A stretch of DNA of 36,345 bases from NCBI GenBank assembly GCA_963170125.1, contig CAUJFI010000119.1, forward strand, positions 1-36,345. The letters run 5' to 3'. Shown in pieces: positions 16,209 to 24,524 of this stretch (its first letter is position 1; each line of letters starts with the position of its first letter). Made by a program: the position numbers and the translations under genes. Source of the DNA: Deinococcota bacterium. Lineage in GTDB: Bacteria; Deinococcota; Deinococci; Deinococcales; Trueperaceae. The notes under the pieces are model-generated. The model ran no database searches. It was not told the DNA's origin and was given only the letters and a program-made list of their open reading frames with translations.

Positions 16209-16850
16209 TCACCGCCGCGGCCGCTCGGGCCGCCTGGCCTCCCAGACGACCTCCCCCACGCTTGCCCGCCGGCACGCGACGCGCGCCAGGGTGAAGAACA
16301 GGTCCGATAGCCGGTTGAGGAGCGGCAGCACGTGGTCTCCGACCTCCTCGCCACGCGCCAACATGACGGCGCCGCGCTCCGCGCGCCTGATGATGGCCCT
16401 GGCGAGCTGGAGCGCGGCGGACGCCGCCGTGCCGCCCGGCAGGATGAAGTGCGTCAGCGCGGGCAGCTCGGCCGTGTAGTGGTCGATCATCTCCTCGACC
16501 CTGGCCACGTCCTCGGCGTCGACGGCCCGCACGAAGGAGCGCGTCTTCGTGCCGAGCGGCGTAGCCAGATCGGCGCCCAGGTCGAAGAGGAGGCTCTGGA
16601 TGGCGGCGAGGTCGGCGTCGAGGGCCGCGAAGCCGGCGGCGGCGGCGATGGTCGCGTCGGTGACGGCGCCGCCGCCCGCCGCGCGGCGACCGGCCGCCTC
16701 CGCCGCCAACTCGGCACGCGCCAGCCCGAGCGCGGAGTTCGCCTCGTCGACCGTGCCGTATGCCTCGACGCGAACGTCGTCCTTGCCGACCCGCGACCCG
16801 CCGAAGAGGGCCGTGCTCCCGTCGTCACCCGTGCGCGTGTAGATCTTCAT
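16209..16850 (-). CDS. Cob(I)alamin adenosyltransferase, PduO type
   Basis: Transfers the adenosyl group of ATP to cob(I)alamin to make adenosylcobalamin. The N-terminus MKIYTRTGDDGSTALFGGSR is the PduO-type ATP-binding loop (TRTGDxGxT), and the C-terminal helix RAIIRRAERGAVML, then NRLSDLFFTLAR, carries the conserved Arg and Asn/Asp residues. At 213 residues it is slightly longer than the roughly 185-190 usual; the extra length is an Ala/Gly-rich insert at about residues 50-70. The start is ATG 16850, 7 nt after TATCCT, excluding an upstream extension that overlaps ispG. It implies the organism uses adenosylcobalamin enzymes; none are in the window. Confidence 0.93.
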   Translation of the reverse strand: MKIYTRTGDDGSTALFGGSRVGKDDVRVEAYGTVDEANSALGLARAELAAEAAGRRAAGGGAVTDATIAAAAGFAALDADLAAIQSLLFDLGADLATPLGTKTRSFVRAVDAEDVARVEEMIDHYTAELPALTHFILPGGTAASAALQLARAIIRRAERGAVMLARGEEVGDHVLPLLNRLSDLFFTLARVACRRASVGEVVWEARRPERPRR

Positions 16851-16857
16851 GCGGCCC

Positions 16858-16863
16858 AGGATA
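16858..16863 (-). promoter_or_regulatory. -10 box of leaderless adenosyltransferase gene
   Basis: Minus strand TATCCT, 7 nt before ATG at 16850. It is identical in box and spacing to the hisD promoter. Confidence 0.55.
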
Positions 16864-16953
16864 TGCCTCTGATCACTGACGCCGCCGCCGCTCACCGACG
16901 GGCGGCCAAGCCCACGACCCGCGAACAGCGACCCTACGGCGAAGTCTGCCCGA

Positions 16954-18195
16954 TCAGCCCGACGCCACGGCCCCGTACCGCCGCGCCACGTACTCGTCCA
17001 GGAGCCGGTTGAAGTCCTCGACCAGGGTGGGGCCCTGGAGGGTGGTGAGGAGCTTGCCATCCTGGTAGACGGGCGCGCGCGGCGCCTCGCCCGTGCCGGG
17101 CAGGCTGATGCCGATATCGGCGTGCTTCGATTCGCCGGGTCCGTTCACGACGCAGCCCATCACGGCGACGCGCAGGCTCTCCACGCCCGGGTAACGCAGC
17201 TTCCAGACGGGCATGGACGCCTTGAGGTGCGCCTGGACGTCGCGAGCCAGCTCCTGGAAGAGCGTGCTCGTGGTACGACCGCAGCCCGGGCAGGCCGTCA
17301 CGCTCGGAGCGAAGCGGCGCAGGTCGAGCGCCTGCAGGACCTCGCGGGCGATCTCGACCTCGCGCTCGCGCGGCGCACCGGGGTCGGGAGTGAGCGAGAC
17401 GCGGATGGTGTCGCCGATGCCCTCGGCGAGCAACGTGGCGAGCGCCGCCGTGCTCGCCACGGCGCCCTTCAAGCCCATACCGGCCTCGGTGAGCCCCAGG
17501 TGCAGCGGGTAGTCGCATCTGGCGGCGAGCCGCCGGTAAACGTCCCACAGGTCGGGAACGCTGCTGACCTTGGCGCTGATCACGATGCGCTCATGCGGCA
17601 GACCATGCTCCTCGGCGACCTCGGCGGACAGGAGGGCCGACGCGACGAGCGCCTCGATGAGGACTTCCTGCGCTGGCGCGGGCGCCGCGCGGCGGCCGTT
17701 CTCGTCCATCATGCGCGCGAGGAGCGCCTGGTCGAGCGAGCCCCAGTTGACGCCGATGCGCACGGGTTTGCCGTTGTCCTTGGCCACGTCGATGATCGTC
17801 AGGAAGTTGGCGTCGTGGCGCTTACCAGGGCCGACGTTCCCTGGGTTGATGCGGTACTTCGCGAGCGCGGCGGCCATGGCGGGGTAGGCAGTGAGGAGCT
17901 GGTGGCCGTTGTAGTGGAAGTCGCCGACGAGCGGCGCCCCGACGCCGAGGAAGTCCAGGCGTGCCCGTATCTCCGGCACGGCTTCGGCCGCGTCGGCGTC
18001 GTTGACGGTGATGCGCACGACCTCGCTGCCGGCGCGCCACAGGTCCTCGACCTGCTTGACCGTGGCGGCGACGTCGGACGTGGCCGTGTTCGTCATGGAC
18101 TGCACGACGACGGGGTGCTCGCTCCCCATGGGCACGGCCCCGACCCACGTCGTAGGGGTCTCGCGCCGCGGGTGTCTGCCTGCGCTGCTCGTCAT
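16954..18195 (-). CDS. ispG: 4-hydroxy-3-methylbut-2-enyl diphosphate synthase (IspG/GcpE)
   Basis: Iron-sulfur enzyme of the MEP isoprenoid pathway converting MEcPP to HMBPP. The 413-residue protein has the TIM-barrel start ([19 protein letters not shown], then SDV), the [10 protein letters not shown] and [10 protein letters not shown] segments, and a C-terminal cluster domain with VTACPGCGR and [11 protein letters not shown], providing the three cluster cysteines at about residues 302, 305 and 348 and the Asn-Gly-Pro-Gly-Glu loop. ATG 18195 follows a TAGACT box by 9 nt, giving at most a leader of a few bases. Isoprenoid supply feeds the menaquinone side chain. Confidence 0.96.
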   Translation of the reverse strand: MTSSAGRHPRRETPTTWVGAVPMGSEHPVVVQSMTNTATSDVAATVKQVEDLWRAGSEVVRITVNDADAAEAVPEIRARLDFLGVGAPLVGDFHYNGHQLLTAYPAMAAALAKYRINPGNVGPGKRHDANFLTIIDVAKDNGKPVRIGVNWGSLDQALLARMMDENGRRAAPAPAQEVLIEALVASALLSAEVAEEHGLPHERIVISAKVSSVPDLWDVYRRLAARCDYPLHLGLTEAGMGLKGAVASTAALATLLAEGIGDTIRVSLTPDPGAPREREVEIAREVLQALDLRRFAPSVTACPGCGRTTSTLFQELARDVQAHLKASMPVWKLRYPGVESLRVAVMGCVVNGPGESKHADIGISLPGTGEAPRAPVYQDGKLLTTLQGPTLVEDFNRLLDEYVARRYGAVASG

Positions 18196-18204
18196 CCAGT
18201 CGCG

Positions 18205-18210
18205 AGTCTA
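18205..18210 (-). promoter_or_regulatory. -10 box of ispG
   Basis: Minus strand TAGACT, 9 nt before ATG at 18195, giving a very short or absent leader. No SD. Confidence 0.45.
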
Positions 18211-18277
18211 CTATCCGACCGCCCGCCGTCCGCGTAACGGGAGAGCGGACCGCGGGAGCCGCCGCGCGCGCTAGTCC

Positions 18278-19057
18278 TCACTCTCCGCGCGCGATGAGCT
18301 CGAGCACCTCCGGCAGCAGCCGCGCTGTCGTGCTGAGGCCCTCGCCGGCGTGGATGCCCGGGTTGCCGCGCCAGTCGCCGAAGTAGCCGCCGGCCTCGGG
18401 CAGGATGACCCCGAACGGGCTGGCGTCGTACGCGTTCAGGACCGGATCGAGCATGAGCTCGAGGCGTCCGGTGGCGACGAGGGCGTGGCCGTAGGCGTCC
18501 GACCATCCGACCCGGTGGTAAGTGGCGGCCTGGACCCGCTCCCAAGCCGCCTTGCGGCCGTGCCGCTCGAACGACCCGGCATCCGTGAACGCGACGAACG
18601 CGCGCGAAAGCGACGGCGTCTCGCGCACGCGCACCGGCCGACCGTTGAGGAAGGCACCCCTGCCCTTCGCCGCATAGACGAGCTCGTCGAGGGCCGGGAA
18701 GTACGCCGCGCCCGCCACGACCTCGCCTTCTGCCTCGAGCCCGAGGAGGACGGCGTAGAGGGGCACGCCGCGCATGAAGCTCTTGGTGCCGTCGATCGGG
18801 TCGATGAACCACCGCAAGGGGGCGCCTTCCCTGGTAGTGCCCGTCTCCTCGCCGACGATGCCGTGGTCCGGGTACGCGGCCTCGAGCCGGGACCGGATGA
18901 GCTCCTCCGCCGCGCGGTCCGCGCGCGTCACGGGCGAGTCGTCCGGCTTGTAATCGGCCGCGACGTTGGCGGAGTAGTAGCCGAGGGTCAGACGCCCGGC
19001 GTCGTAAGCCGTGGAGACGCACGTGGCGAGGTAAGCGTCGAGCTGAGTGCCTGGCAT
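18278..19057 (-). CDS. hisN: Histidinol-phosphatase, inositol-monophosphatase family (HisN)
   Basis: A 259-residue Mg2+-dependent phosphatase. The metal-binding motifs are GEE (in HGIVGEETG), FIDPIDGTKSFMRG and GWSDAYGHALVATGRLELML, then DPVLNAYDASPFGVI. The DPIDGTKSF and GWSDAYG forms resemble histidinol-phosphate phosphatases of the HisN type more than inositol or FBP phosphatases, but substrate assignment within this family from sequence is only moderately safe. The start is ATG 19057, 8 nt after TATCGT. It is divergent from dgt, with only 22 bp between the two start codons. Confidence 0.82.
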   Translation of the reverse strand: MPGTQLDAYLATCVSTAYDAGRLTLGYYSANVAADYKPDDSPVTRADRAAEELIRSRLEAAYPDHGIVGEETGTTREGAPLRWFIDPIDGTKSFMRGVPLYAVLLGLEAEGEVVAGAAYFPALDELVYAAKGRGAFLNGRPVRVRETPSLSRAFVAFTDAGSFERHGRKAAWERVQAATYHRVGWSDAYGHALVATGRLELMLDPVLNAYDASPFGVILPEAGGYFGDWRGNPGIHAGEGLSTTARLLPEVLELIARGE

Positions 19058-19064
19058 GGCTTGG

Positions 19065-19071
19065 TACGATA
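19065..19071. promoter_or_regulatory. Shared bidirectional -10 of hisN and dgt
   Basis: The heptamer TACGATA reads TACGAT on the plus strand (9 nt before the dgt ATG at 19080) and TATCGT on the minus strand (8 nt before the hisN ATG at 19057). With only 22 bp between the genes, one near-symmetrical box appears to drive both. Confidence 0.6.
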
Positions 19072-19079
19072 ACGCCACC

Positions 19080-20228
19080 ATGCTCATGACGCGTGAACAG
19101 CTCGAGCGGGGCGAACGCCAGACCCTCGCCCCTTACGCAACGCTGGCCGCCGAGTCGCGCGGACGCCTCCACCCCGAGAGCGAGAGCGCCTACCGCACGG
19201 CCTTCCAGAAGGACCGCGACCGCGTCGTCCATACGAGCGCGTTCAGGCGCCTGGAGTACAAGACGCAGGTGTTCGTCAACTACGAGGGCGACTACTACCG
19301 CACCCGCCTCACTCATACCCTCGAGGTGGCGCAAGTGGCCACCAGCATCGCGCGCGCGCTCGGCCTCAACGAGGACCTCGCCGAGACCATCGCGCTGGCG
19401 CACGACCTGGGTCATCCACCGTTCGGGCACGCCGGCGAGAAGGCGCTCAACGAGCTGGCGGCCGGCGTCGGGGGCTTCGACCACAACCGCCAGAGCCTGC
19501 GCATCGTGACGAAGCTCGAGCGGCGCTACCCGGGGTTCCCGGGCCTCAACCTCACGTGGGAGACGCTCGAGGGGATCATGAAGCACGAGACGAAGTACGA
19601 CGTCCCCGACCCGAGCTGGGAGCCAGACGTGCAGCCCACCCTCGAGGCCCAGGTCGTCAACGTCGCCGATGAGGTCGCATACAACGCCCACGACCTCGAC
19701 GATGGGCTGCGCTCCGGTCACCTCAAGCCCACGGACGTCGCGACGGTTCCCGTGGTGGGCGAGCTGATGACGCGCCTGGGCCTGAACCCGGAGCGCTTCG
19801 ACTCCTCACAACGCTACGTGCTGATCCGCGAACTCCTCGGCGACGTGATCACGGACGTCGTGACCGCCACGGACGCGCGCCTGCCCGAGCAGGGCGTGCG
19901 CACGTTGGACGACGTGCGCCGGGCCGGGAGCAAGCTCCTCGGGCCGTCGGCGGCCATGGGCGAGCAGCTGGCGCAGCTCAAGGAGTTCCTCTACAAGAAC
20001 TTCTACTTCCACCACCGCCTCATCCGCATGACCCACAAGGCGCACCTCGTGCTGGAGCGCATCTACCACGCCTACGTGGAACTGCCCGACATGCTCCCGC
20101 CTGACGTCGTTGGCCAGGCGCAGACCCTGGGGCTGGAGCGGGCGGTCACGGACTACATCGCCGGGATGACGGACCGCTACGCGAACGAGGAGTACCGGCG
20201 CCTCTTCGAGCCGATGGCGCTCACCTGA
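19080..20228 (+). CDS. dgt: Deoxyguanosinetriphosphate triphosphohydrolase-like (dNTPase)
   Basis: HD-domain enzyme hydrolysing dNTPs to deoxynucleoside and triphosphate, balancing dNTP pools. The 382-residue protein has the family start (RTAFQKDRDRVVHTSAFRRL, then EYKTQVF), metal-binding His79 in RLTHTLEVAQ and the H108-D109 pair within HDLGHPPFGHAGE, and the later Asp in NVADEVAYNAHDLDD. Thermus dNTPases of this type are allosterically activated by dNTPs. ATG 19080 or ATG 19086 are both possible; the -10 box TACGAT lies 9 or 15 nt upstream. A strong hairpin follows the stop. Confidence 0.93.
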   Translation: MLMTREQLERGERQTLAPYATLAAESRGRLHPESESAYRTAFQKDRDRVVHTSAFRRLEYKTQVFVNYEGDYYRTRLTHTLEVAQVATSIARALGLNEDLAETIALAHDLGHPPFGHAGEKALNELAAGVGGFDHNRQSLRIVTKLERRYPGFPGLNLTWETLEGIMKHETKYDVPDPSWEPDVQPTLEAQVVNVADEVAYNAHDLDDGLRSGHLKPTDVATVPVVGELMTRLGLNPERFDSSQRYVLIRELLGDVITDVVTATDARLPEQGVRTLDDVRRAGSKLLGPSAAMGEQLAQLKEFLYKNFYFHHRLIRMTHKAHLVLERIYHAYVELPDMLPPDVVGQAQTLGLERAVTDYIAGMTDRYANEEYRRLFEPMALT

Positions 20229-20246
20229 GGCCCCTCCGAGAGTGAG

Positions 20247-20272
20247 GGGTGTGGCCGCGCGCGGCCACACCC
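20247..20272. terminator. Strong palindrome between convergent dgt and lipoprotein genes
   Basis: A 26-nt perfect inverted repeat centred at 20259/20260 (GGGTGTGGCCGCG and its complement), preceded by a smaller CCCTC/GAGGG hairpin (about 20232-20248). No T tract; symmetrical, so it could block transcription from both sides. Confidence 0.6.
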
Positions 20273-20308
20273 GCAGCAGCGGAGTGGGACGCTACGTGGG
20301 CCCGGCGC

Positions 20309-21385
20309 TCACCGGTCCGCGCGCGCCACCCCGATCAGGTTGCCCGATCCCGGGTCGCGTAGCCAGGCCGCGGCGTAACCGCCGCGCTGCACGCGCAGGA
20401 TGAGCCACGGGCTGGTGAGCGCCTGGGTGGTGATGGCGCCGGGCGCGGGCTCGGTCACCGTCAGGTCGACGTAGAGCTCCCCTTCCTCGACGCTAACGTC
20501 CTCGACGTCCACCCCGTAGCCGCCCGTCGAGCGGCTGCCCATGAAGACGGCGATGACTGTCTCGCGTTGGAAGTCGAGGTTCGGCAGCGGCGGGACCGTC
20601 AGGCGGCTCCCGTAAGCGCGCTGCCAGAGGGAGACGAGCTCGGTCTGACTGGTGATCAGCTGGTAGCTCGCGGCGGCGAAACCCACGGCCTGATCGCCAC
20701 GCGCGACCACGTCCCACGGCAAGCGTTCCGGTGCGGGCCGGTACGCGGACGCGTCCGTGGCGATATCGCGCTGGACGTAGACGCCGGTGCGGCGGTGCTC
20801 CGAGAGGCCGTCGACGGCGTGCGTGGGCAGGTCGGCGAGTGGGAGCGACGCGAGAGCGAACGGTCGGCCGCTCGCCGTGAGCGCGGCGGCCAGCGCGTCG
20901 GCTTCCGCGTTCGTGAGCTGACCGAGCCCGCGTAGCCCGTTGAGCCGCGGCCTGGGCACGACGGGCCGGACCGTGCCGGCATCCTCGGCCTGCAGCAGGC
21001 GGAGGAACGACTGTCCGTCGTAGTAGACGACCTCTTGGACGTCGGTCTGGACGGCCACCTGCAAGTCGGTGGTGAACGGGATGCGGCTGACGACGATCGG
21101 CTCGACGCTCAACGGCTGCATGGCGACGCGCAGGAACGGCCCGCCGCCCGCCAGGAGCGCGCCCTTGACGACGTACGCCCCCGCCGCCGTGGCCGAGTCG
21201 GGCGGCTCCGCGAGGGTCAGGCTTCCCCCGTCGTACAAGATCTGACCGGCCTCGCCGTAGAAGTAGGTCAGCCGAGCGTTCTCGGCCCCGTACACGTAAA
21301 GGTCGTCCATCCTGAGCGCCGAGGTAGGCACACACCCCGCGAGAGTAACGCCGATGACGACGAGCAGCAGCCAGATTCGTGGCAT
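20309..21385 (-). CDS. Lipoprotein with PrcB-like C-terminal domain
   Basis: A 358-residue exported protein. Residues 1-18 form a lipoprotein signal ending in the lipobox LAGC (Cys18), so it is predicted to be lipid-anchored at the outer face of a membrane. The C-terminal part from about residue 268 (LPNLDFQRETVIAVFMGSRS, TGGYGVDVEDVSVEEGELYV, then PAPGAITTQALTSPWLILRV) matches the PrcB_C domain, named from a protease-complex subunit of Treponema and common in Deinococcota lipoproteins. The middle region is not recognised. A good SD (GGAGGG, 5 nt from ATG) and a TACCAT box further upstream indicate a leadered transcript, unlike its divergent neighbour. Confidence 0.85.
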   Translation of the reverse strand: MPRIWLLLVVIGVTLAGCVPTSALRMDDLYVYGAENARLTYFYGEAGQILYDGGSLTLAEPPDSATAAGAYVVKGALLAGGGPFLRVAMQPLSVEPIVVSRIPFTTDLQVAVQTDVQEVVYYDGQSFLRLLQAEDAGTVRPVVPRPRLNGLRGLGQLTNAEADALAAALTASGRPFALASLPLADLPTHAVDGLSEHRRTGVYVQRDIATDASAYRPAPERLPWDVVARGDQAVGFAAASYQLITSQTELVSLWQRAYGSRLTVPPLPNLDFQRETVIAVFMGSRSTGGYGVDVEDVSVEEGELYVDLTVTEPAPGAITTQALTSPWLILRVQRGGYAAAWLRDPGSGNLIGVARADR

Positions 21386-21518
21386 TCGGACCCTCCGGGT
21401 CGCATGGTATCACCGGCTTCTTGAGAACTTGGCCGGCGGTTCCTATGCGGGTGTTCATGGGCGCGTCCGCGAGGGGCGCGGCTCCCGCGTCACTTCCCAA
21501 GCCCGCGGGTTCCCTTGC

Positions 21519-21524
21519 TATGCT
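21519..21524 (+). promoter_or_regulatory. -10 box of leaderless glycosyltransferase gene
   Basis: TATGCT, 7 nt before GTG at 21532. It argues against the longer reading from ATG 21379, which would begin inside the divergent lipoprotein gene. Confidence 0.55.
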
Positions 21525-21531
21525 CCGGGCC

Positions 21532-22686
21532 GTGACCGATCCGCCACGGGTGCTGATCCTGTCCGCCTCGGTAGGCGGTGGCCACGTGGCCGCCGGTAGG
21601 GCGCTGCACACCGCCCTCTGCGCGCAGGGCGCGCACGCGCAACACATCGACCTGCTCGAGTACTCGTCCATGCCGTTCAGACGGCTCTACCGGCAGGCCT
21701 ACCTCGACCTCATCCGCACCATGCCCGACCTGGTCGAGTGGCTCGGCCGGCGCTTCGATCGCAACCCGACCGAGTACAAGGGCGTGCAGGAGCGCCTGCG
21801 CGCGCGCGTCACGCGCCTACTCTCGTACGAGGTCCCCGGGCTCATCGACCGCTACAGCCCGGACGCGCTCGTGCATACGCACTTCCTGGGCGCGGAGATC
21901 GTCTCCGGCCGCATGCGCAGGCGGCGACCGCTGCCCCAGGCCGAGGTCATCACGGACTTCTCCGCCCACGCCTTCTGGCTCCAGCCGGGGATAGCGCGCT
22001 ACTTCGTCGCCAGCGACGATGTGCGTGCCCAGCTCCTGGCTGCCGGCGTCGACGACCATCGGATACGCGTGACGGGCATCCCGATCGACCCCCGGTTCGC
22101 GGCCCTGCCCGACAAGGCGACGGCGCGCGCGACCCTCGGTCTCGCTCACGACAGCGACGTGCTCCTCCTGCTGGCGAACGGGCTCGGCAGCGAGACGCTG
22201 CGCGAGGTCATCGAGCAGCTCACCGCGCTGCGTTCTCCGCTCCAGGTCGTGGTCGTGTGCGGTCGCAGCCAGGAGCTCCTCGAGCGTTCCAAGGTCCTCG
22301 CCGCCGGGGCGCTCGCACCTGTCACCGTCAGGGTACTGGGGTTCACGAACGACATGCCGACCTTGATGGCCGCGGCCGACGTGGCGATCACGAAACCGGG
22401 CGGCATGACCAGCAGCGAGGCCTTGGCGGCGGGTCTGCCCATGGTCATCGCTAGCCCCTACCCGTTGCAGGAAGAGGTGAACGCCAACGTGCTGCTCGAA
22501 CAAGGCGCCGCCGTGCGGGTCGATCCCATCACGACGCTGGGGCACAAGCTCAAGCGCCTCTTGGCCACTCCGGACCGCATCGCCGAGATGCGCGCGAACT
22601 GCGCCGGGCTCGCGCGCCCGGCCTCAGCCGCGGCGGTGGCGGAGTGCGTGCTCGAAGAGCTCGTGGTCAGGGGCCGCGAGCGGTGA
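21532..22686 (+). CDS. GT28-family glycosyltransferase (MGDG synthase/UgtP-like)
   Basis: A 384-residue GT-B enzyme expected to move a sugar from a nucleotide-sugar donor to diacylglycerol or a related lipid on the inner membrane face. The N-terminal signature LILSASVGGGHVAAGRALHT is the MGDG-synthase-type GGGH loop; HTHFLGAEIVSG and EVITDFSAHAFWLQPGIARY, then FVASDD, follow; the C-terminal donor-binding region has VRVLGFTNDMPTLMAAADVA, then KPGGMTSSEALAAGLPMV and QEEVNANVLLEQGA. Deinococcota membranes are glycolipid-rich, which suits this role. GTG start by the TATGCT-7 nt pattern. Its stop overlaps the next gene as GTGA. Confidence 0.88.
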   Translation: MTDPPRVLILSASVGGGHVAAGRALHTALCAQGAHAQHIDLLEYSSMPFRRLYRQAYLDLIRTMPDLVEWLGRRFDRNPTEYKGVQERLRARVTRLLSYEVPGLIDRYSPDALVHTHFLGAEIVSGRMRRRRPLPQAEVITDFSAHAFWLQPGIARYFVASDDVRAQLLAAGVDDHRIRVTGIPIDPRFAALPDKATARATLGLAHDSDVLLLLANGLGSETLREVIEQLTALRSPLQVVVVCGRSQELLERSKVLAAGALAPVTVRVLGFTNDMPTLMAAADVAITKPGGMTSSEALAAGLPMVIASPYPLQEEVNANVLLEQGAAVRVDPITTLGHKLKRLLATPDRIAEMRANCAGLARPASAAAVAECVLEELVVRGRER

Positions 22687-24488
22687 CGGCCGCTCTCCGA
22701 GCGCTGGCGGCGTTGGCGCTGCTCCTGACCGGCCCGGCCGTGGCGCAACGGGTCCTCGGGCCCTCCTACCCGACCGGCGGTGGCGTCGCGTTCTTCGACG
22801 TGGTCGTTTACGGCAGTGAGCCGGAGGGGATAGTGGCGGCGGTCGCCGCGGCGGAGGAGGGCGCGCGCACCCTCATGGTGACCTCGGACGCGCGCCTCGG
22901 CGGCCTGTTCGTCCTGGGCGAGCTCAACATGCTCGACATGCGCACGCAACCCTTCAACTACCAGCGGGGCCTGTTCCAGCGCTGGTGGCGCATGGTCGGC
23001 GCCATGGACGCCTTCGACGTCCCGGTGGCCGAGCACGCCTTCCAGCGCATGCTCGCGGACGCCGGCGTCGAGGTGTGGACCGAGGTGGACCGGGTCGCGC
23101 CGCGCTACGTCGATGGCGTGCTGCGAGGGATCGAGCTGACGGACCTGGGCGTGGAGGTGAACGCGCTGCAGGTCGTCGACGCGAGCGCTGACGCCGACCT
23201 CGCCGCGCAGACGGACGCCCCCTTCGACCTCGGTTGGGAACGGTTCGGCGTCTCCCAGCGGCAGGCCGACACGCTCGTCCTGAACGTGGCCGGTGTGGAC
23301 TGGCAGGCCCTCAGGCGCGGGGTCAGCGCGCGCGGACGCGGCTACGCCAACATGCGCGAGACCGTGGCCTGGGGCTCGTTCGGGGGCGTGCCGACCGCCT
23401 ACGTGCCGAGCCGACCGGACGTGCGCCTGAGGGGCCTCAACCTCGGCCTGCAGAACGACGGCAGCGTCCTCATCAACGCGCTCCTGTTGTACGGGCTCGA
23501 CCCGCTCGACCCGGCGAGCCTCGCCGAGGGCCGGGCGCGCGGTCTTGTCGAGGGCGAGGCGATCGTCGCCTACCTGCGCGAGCACCTCCCAGGGTTCGAG
23601 GCCGCGCGCCTGGCCGGCGCGGCCTCCGAGCGGTACGTGCGCGAGTCACGGCACCTCCTGGCCGACTGCGTCCTAGGCGCGGACGCCGTACTCGACAACC
23701 TGGTGACGACCGACGCCGTGGCGGCGGGCGGCTACCCGCTCGACGCGCAAAGCTTCACCGCGCACGACGCGGGCTTCGTCTGGGGCGCCCCGGAGGTCTA
23801 CGGCGGTCGGCTCTGCATGTTGACGACCGCCGCGGTCGACAACCTGTGGGTCGTCGGGCGCAGCGCCGGCTACGATCCCGTCGCGTTCGCCTCCGCCAGG
23901 GTCGTGCCGTTCGGCATGGCGATGGGCGAGGCAGCTGGAGTGGCCGCCGCGACCGCCGTGCGCCTCGCCGTGCCGACCAGCGCCTTCGCGCACGACCAGG
24001 GCCTCGTCATGGGCGTGCGGCAGATACTGGCGGGCCGCGGCGCCTACCTCCCCGAAGCCCGCGCGCGGCGGGCCGTCGGCCCCGTGGACCATCAGGCGTA
24101 CGCCGCGTTCCGCACGCTGCTCGCGCGCGGACTGGCCGTGGGGGGCTACGACAACGACCCGAAGCTCGACGCCCAGGTCTCGGCGCTGTCCTTCGCCTAC
24201 CTACTAAGCAACGTGGCCACCCGGTTCTACTTCAGGACCGACGTCGGCGGCGACCTGGTGAAGCTGACCCTAGAGCTCGTCGCGGACGACGCCGGCGCGC
24301 CGCTCACGTCCGTGATCGCGGGCGAGGTCCTTGCCAACGCCGCGTGCCAGCTCGCGACCTGCCCACCGAGTCCGGCGTGGCAGGACTTGCGCATCGCGGG
24401 GCTGGCTAGCGGCCCGGAGCCCCAGGCCGGGCTCACGCGCGGCGACAGCTACCGTCTCGCCGCCGCCCTGGCCGGCGAGGCGCCCTAG
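22683..24488 (+). CDS. Exported FAD-dependent oxidoreductase (FAD_oxidored-type)
   Basis: A 601-residue protein with a Sec signal peptide (hydrophobic core ALAALALLLTG, likely cleavage after AVA) followed by a Rossmann loop, VVVYGSEPEGIVAAVAAAEE, then RLGG, as in the FAD_oxidored (PF12831-like) family. Later FAD contacts are DASADADLAAQ and the C-terminal NLWVVGRSAGYDP with MAMGEAAGVAAATA. The substrate is unknown. After the flavin domain, residues about 467-515 resemble an SLH repeat, then a small beta-rich tail with two Cys (NAACQLATCPP) that might form a disulfide. GTG start overlaps the glycosyltransferase stop, so the two genes are co-expressed; an envelope role is likely by context. Confidence 0.82.
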   Translation: MTAALRALAALALLLTGPAVAQRVLGPSYPTGGGVAFFDVVVYGSEPEGIVAAVAAAEEGARTLMVTSDARLGGLFVLGELNMLDMRTQPFNYQRGLFQRWWRMVGAMDAFDVPVAEHAFQRMLADAGVEVWTEVDRVAPRYVDGVLRGIELTDLGVEVNALQVVDASADADLAAQTDAPFDLGWERFGVSQRQADTLVLNVAGVDWQALRRGVSARGRGYANMRETVAWGSFGGVPTAYVPSRPDVRLRGLNLGLQNDGSVLINALLLYGLDPLDPASLAEGRARGLVEGEAIVAYLREHLPGFEAARLAGAASERYVRESRHLLADCVLGADAVLDNLVTTDAVAAGGYPLDAQSFTAHDAGFVWGAPEVYGGRLCMLTTAAVDNLWVVGRSAGYDPVAFASARVVPFGMAMGEAAGVAAATAVRLAVPTSAFAHDQGLVMGVRQILAGRGAYLPEARARRAVGPVDHQAYAAFRTLLARGLAVGGYDNDPKLDAQVSALSFAYLLSNVATRFYFRTDVGGDLVKLTLELVADDAGAPLTSVIAGEVLANAACQLATCPPSPAWQDLRIAGLASGPEPQAGLTRGDSYRLAAALAGEAP

Positions 24489-24524
24489 GCCGGTCCGGTC
24501 GCCGGCGGTAACGAGGTCGGGCCC

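Noticed and set aside
18192..19721. 509-codon minus-strand frame over hisN and dgt
   Set aside because: It spans two well-supported genes and their shared promoter in a different frame, with biased composition; a GC-driven artefact.
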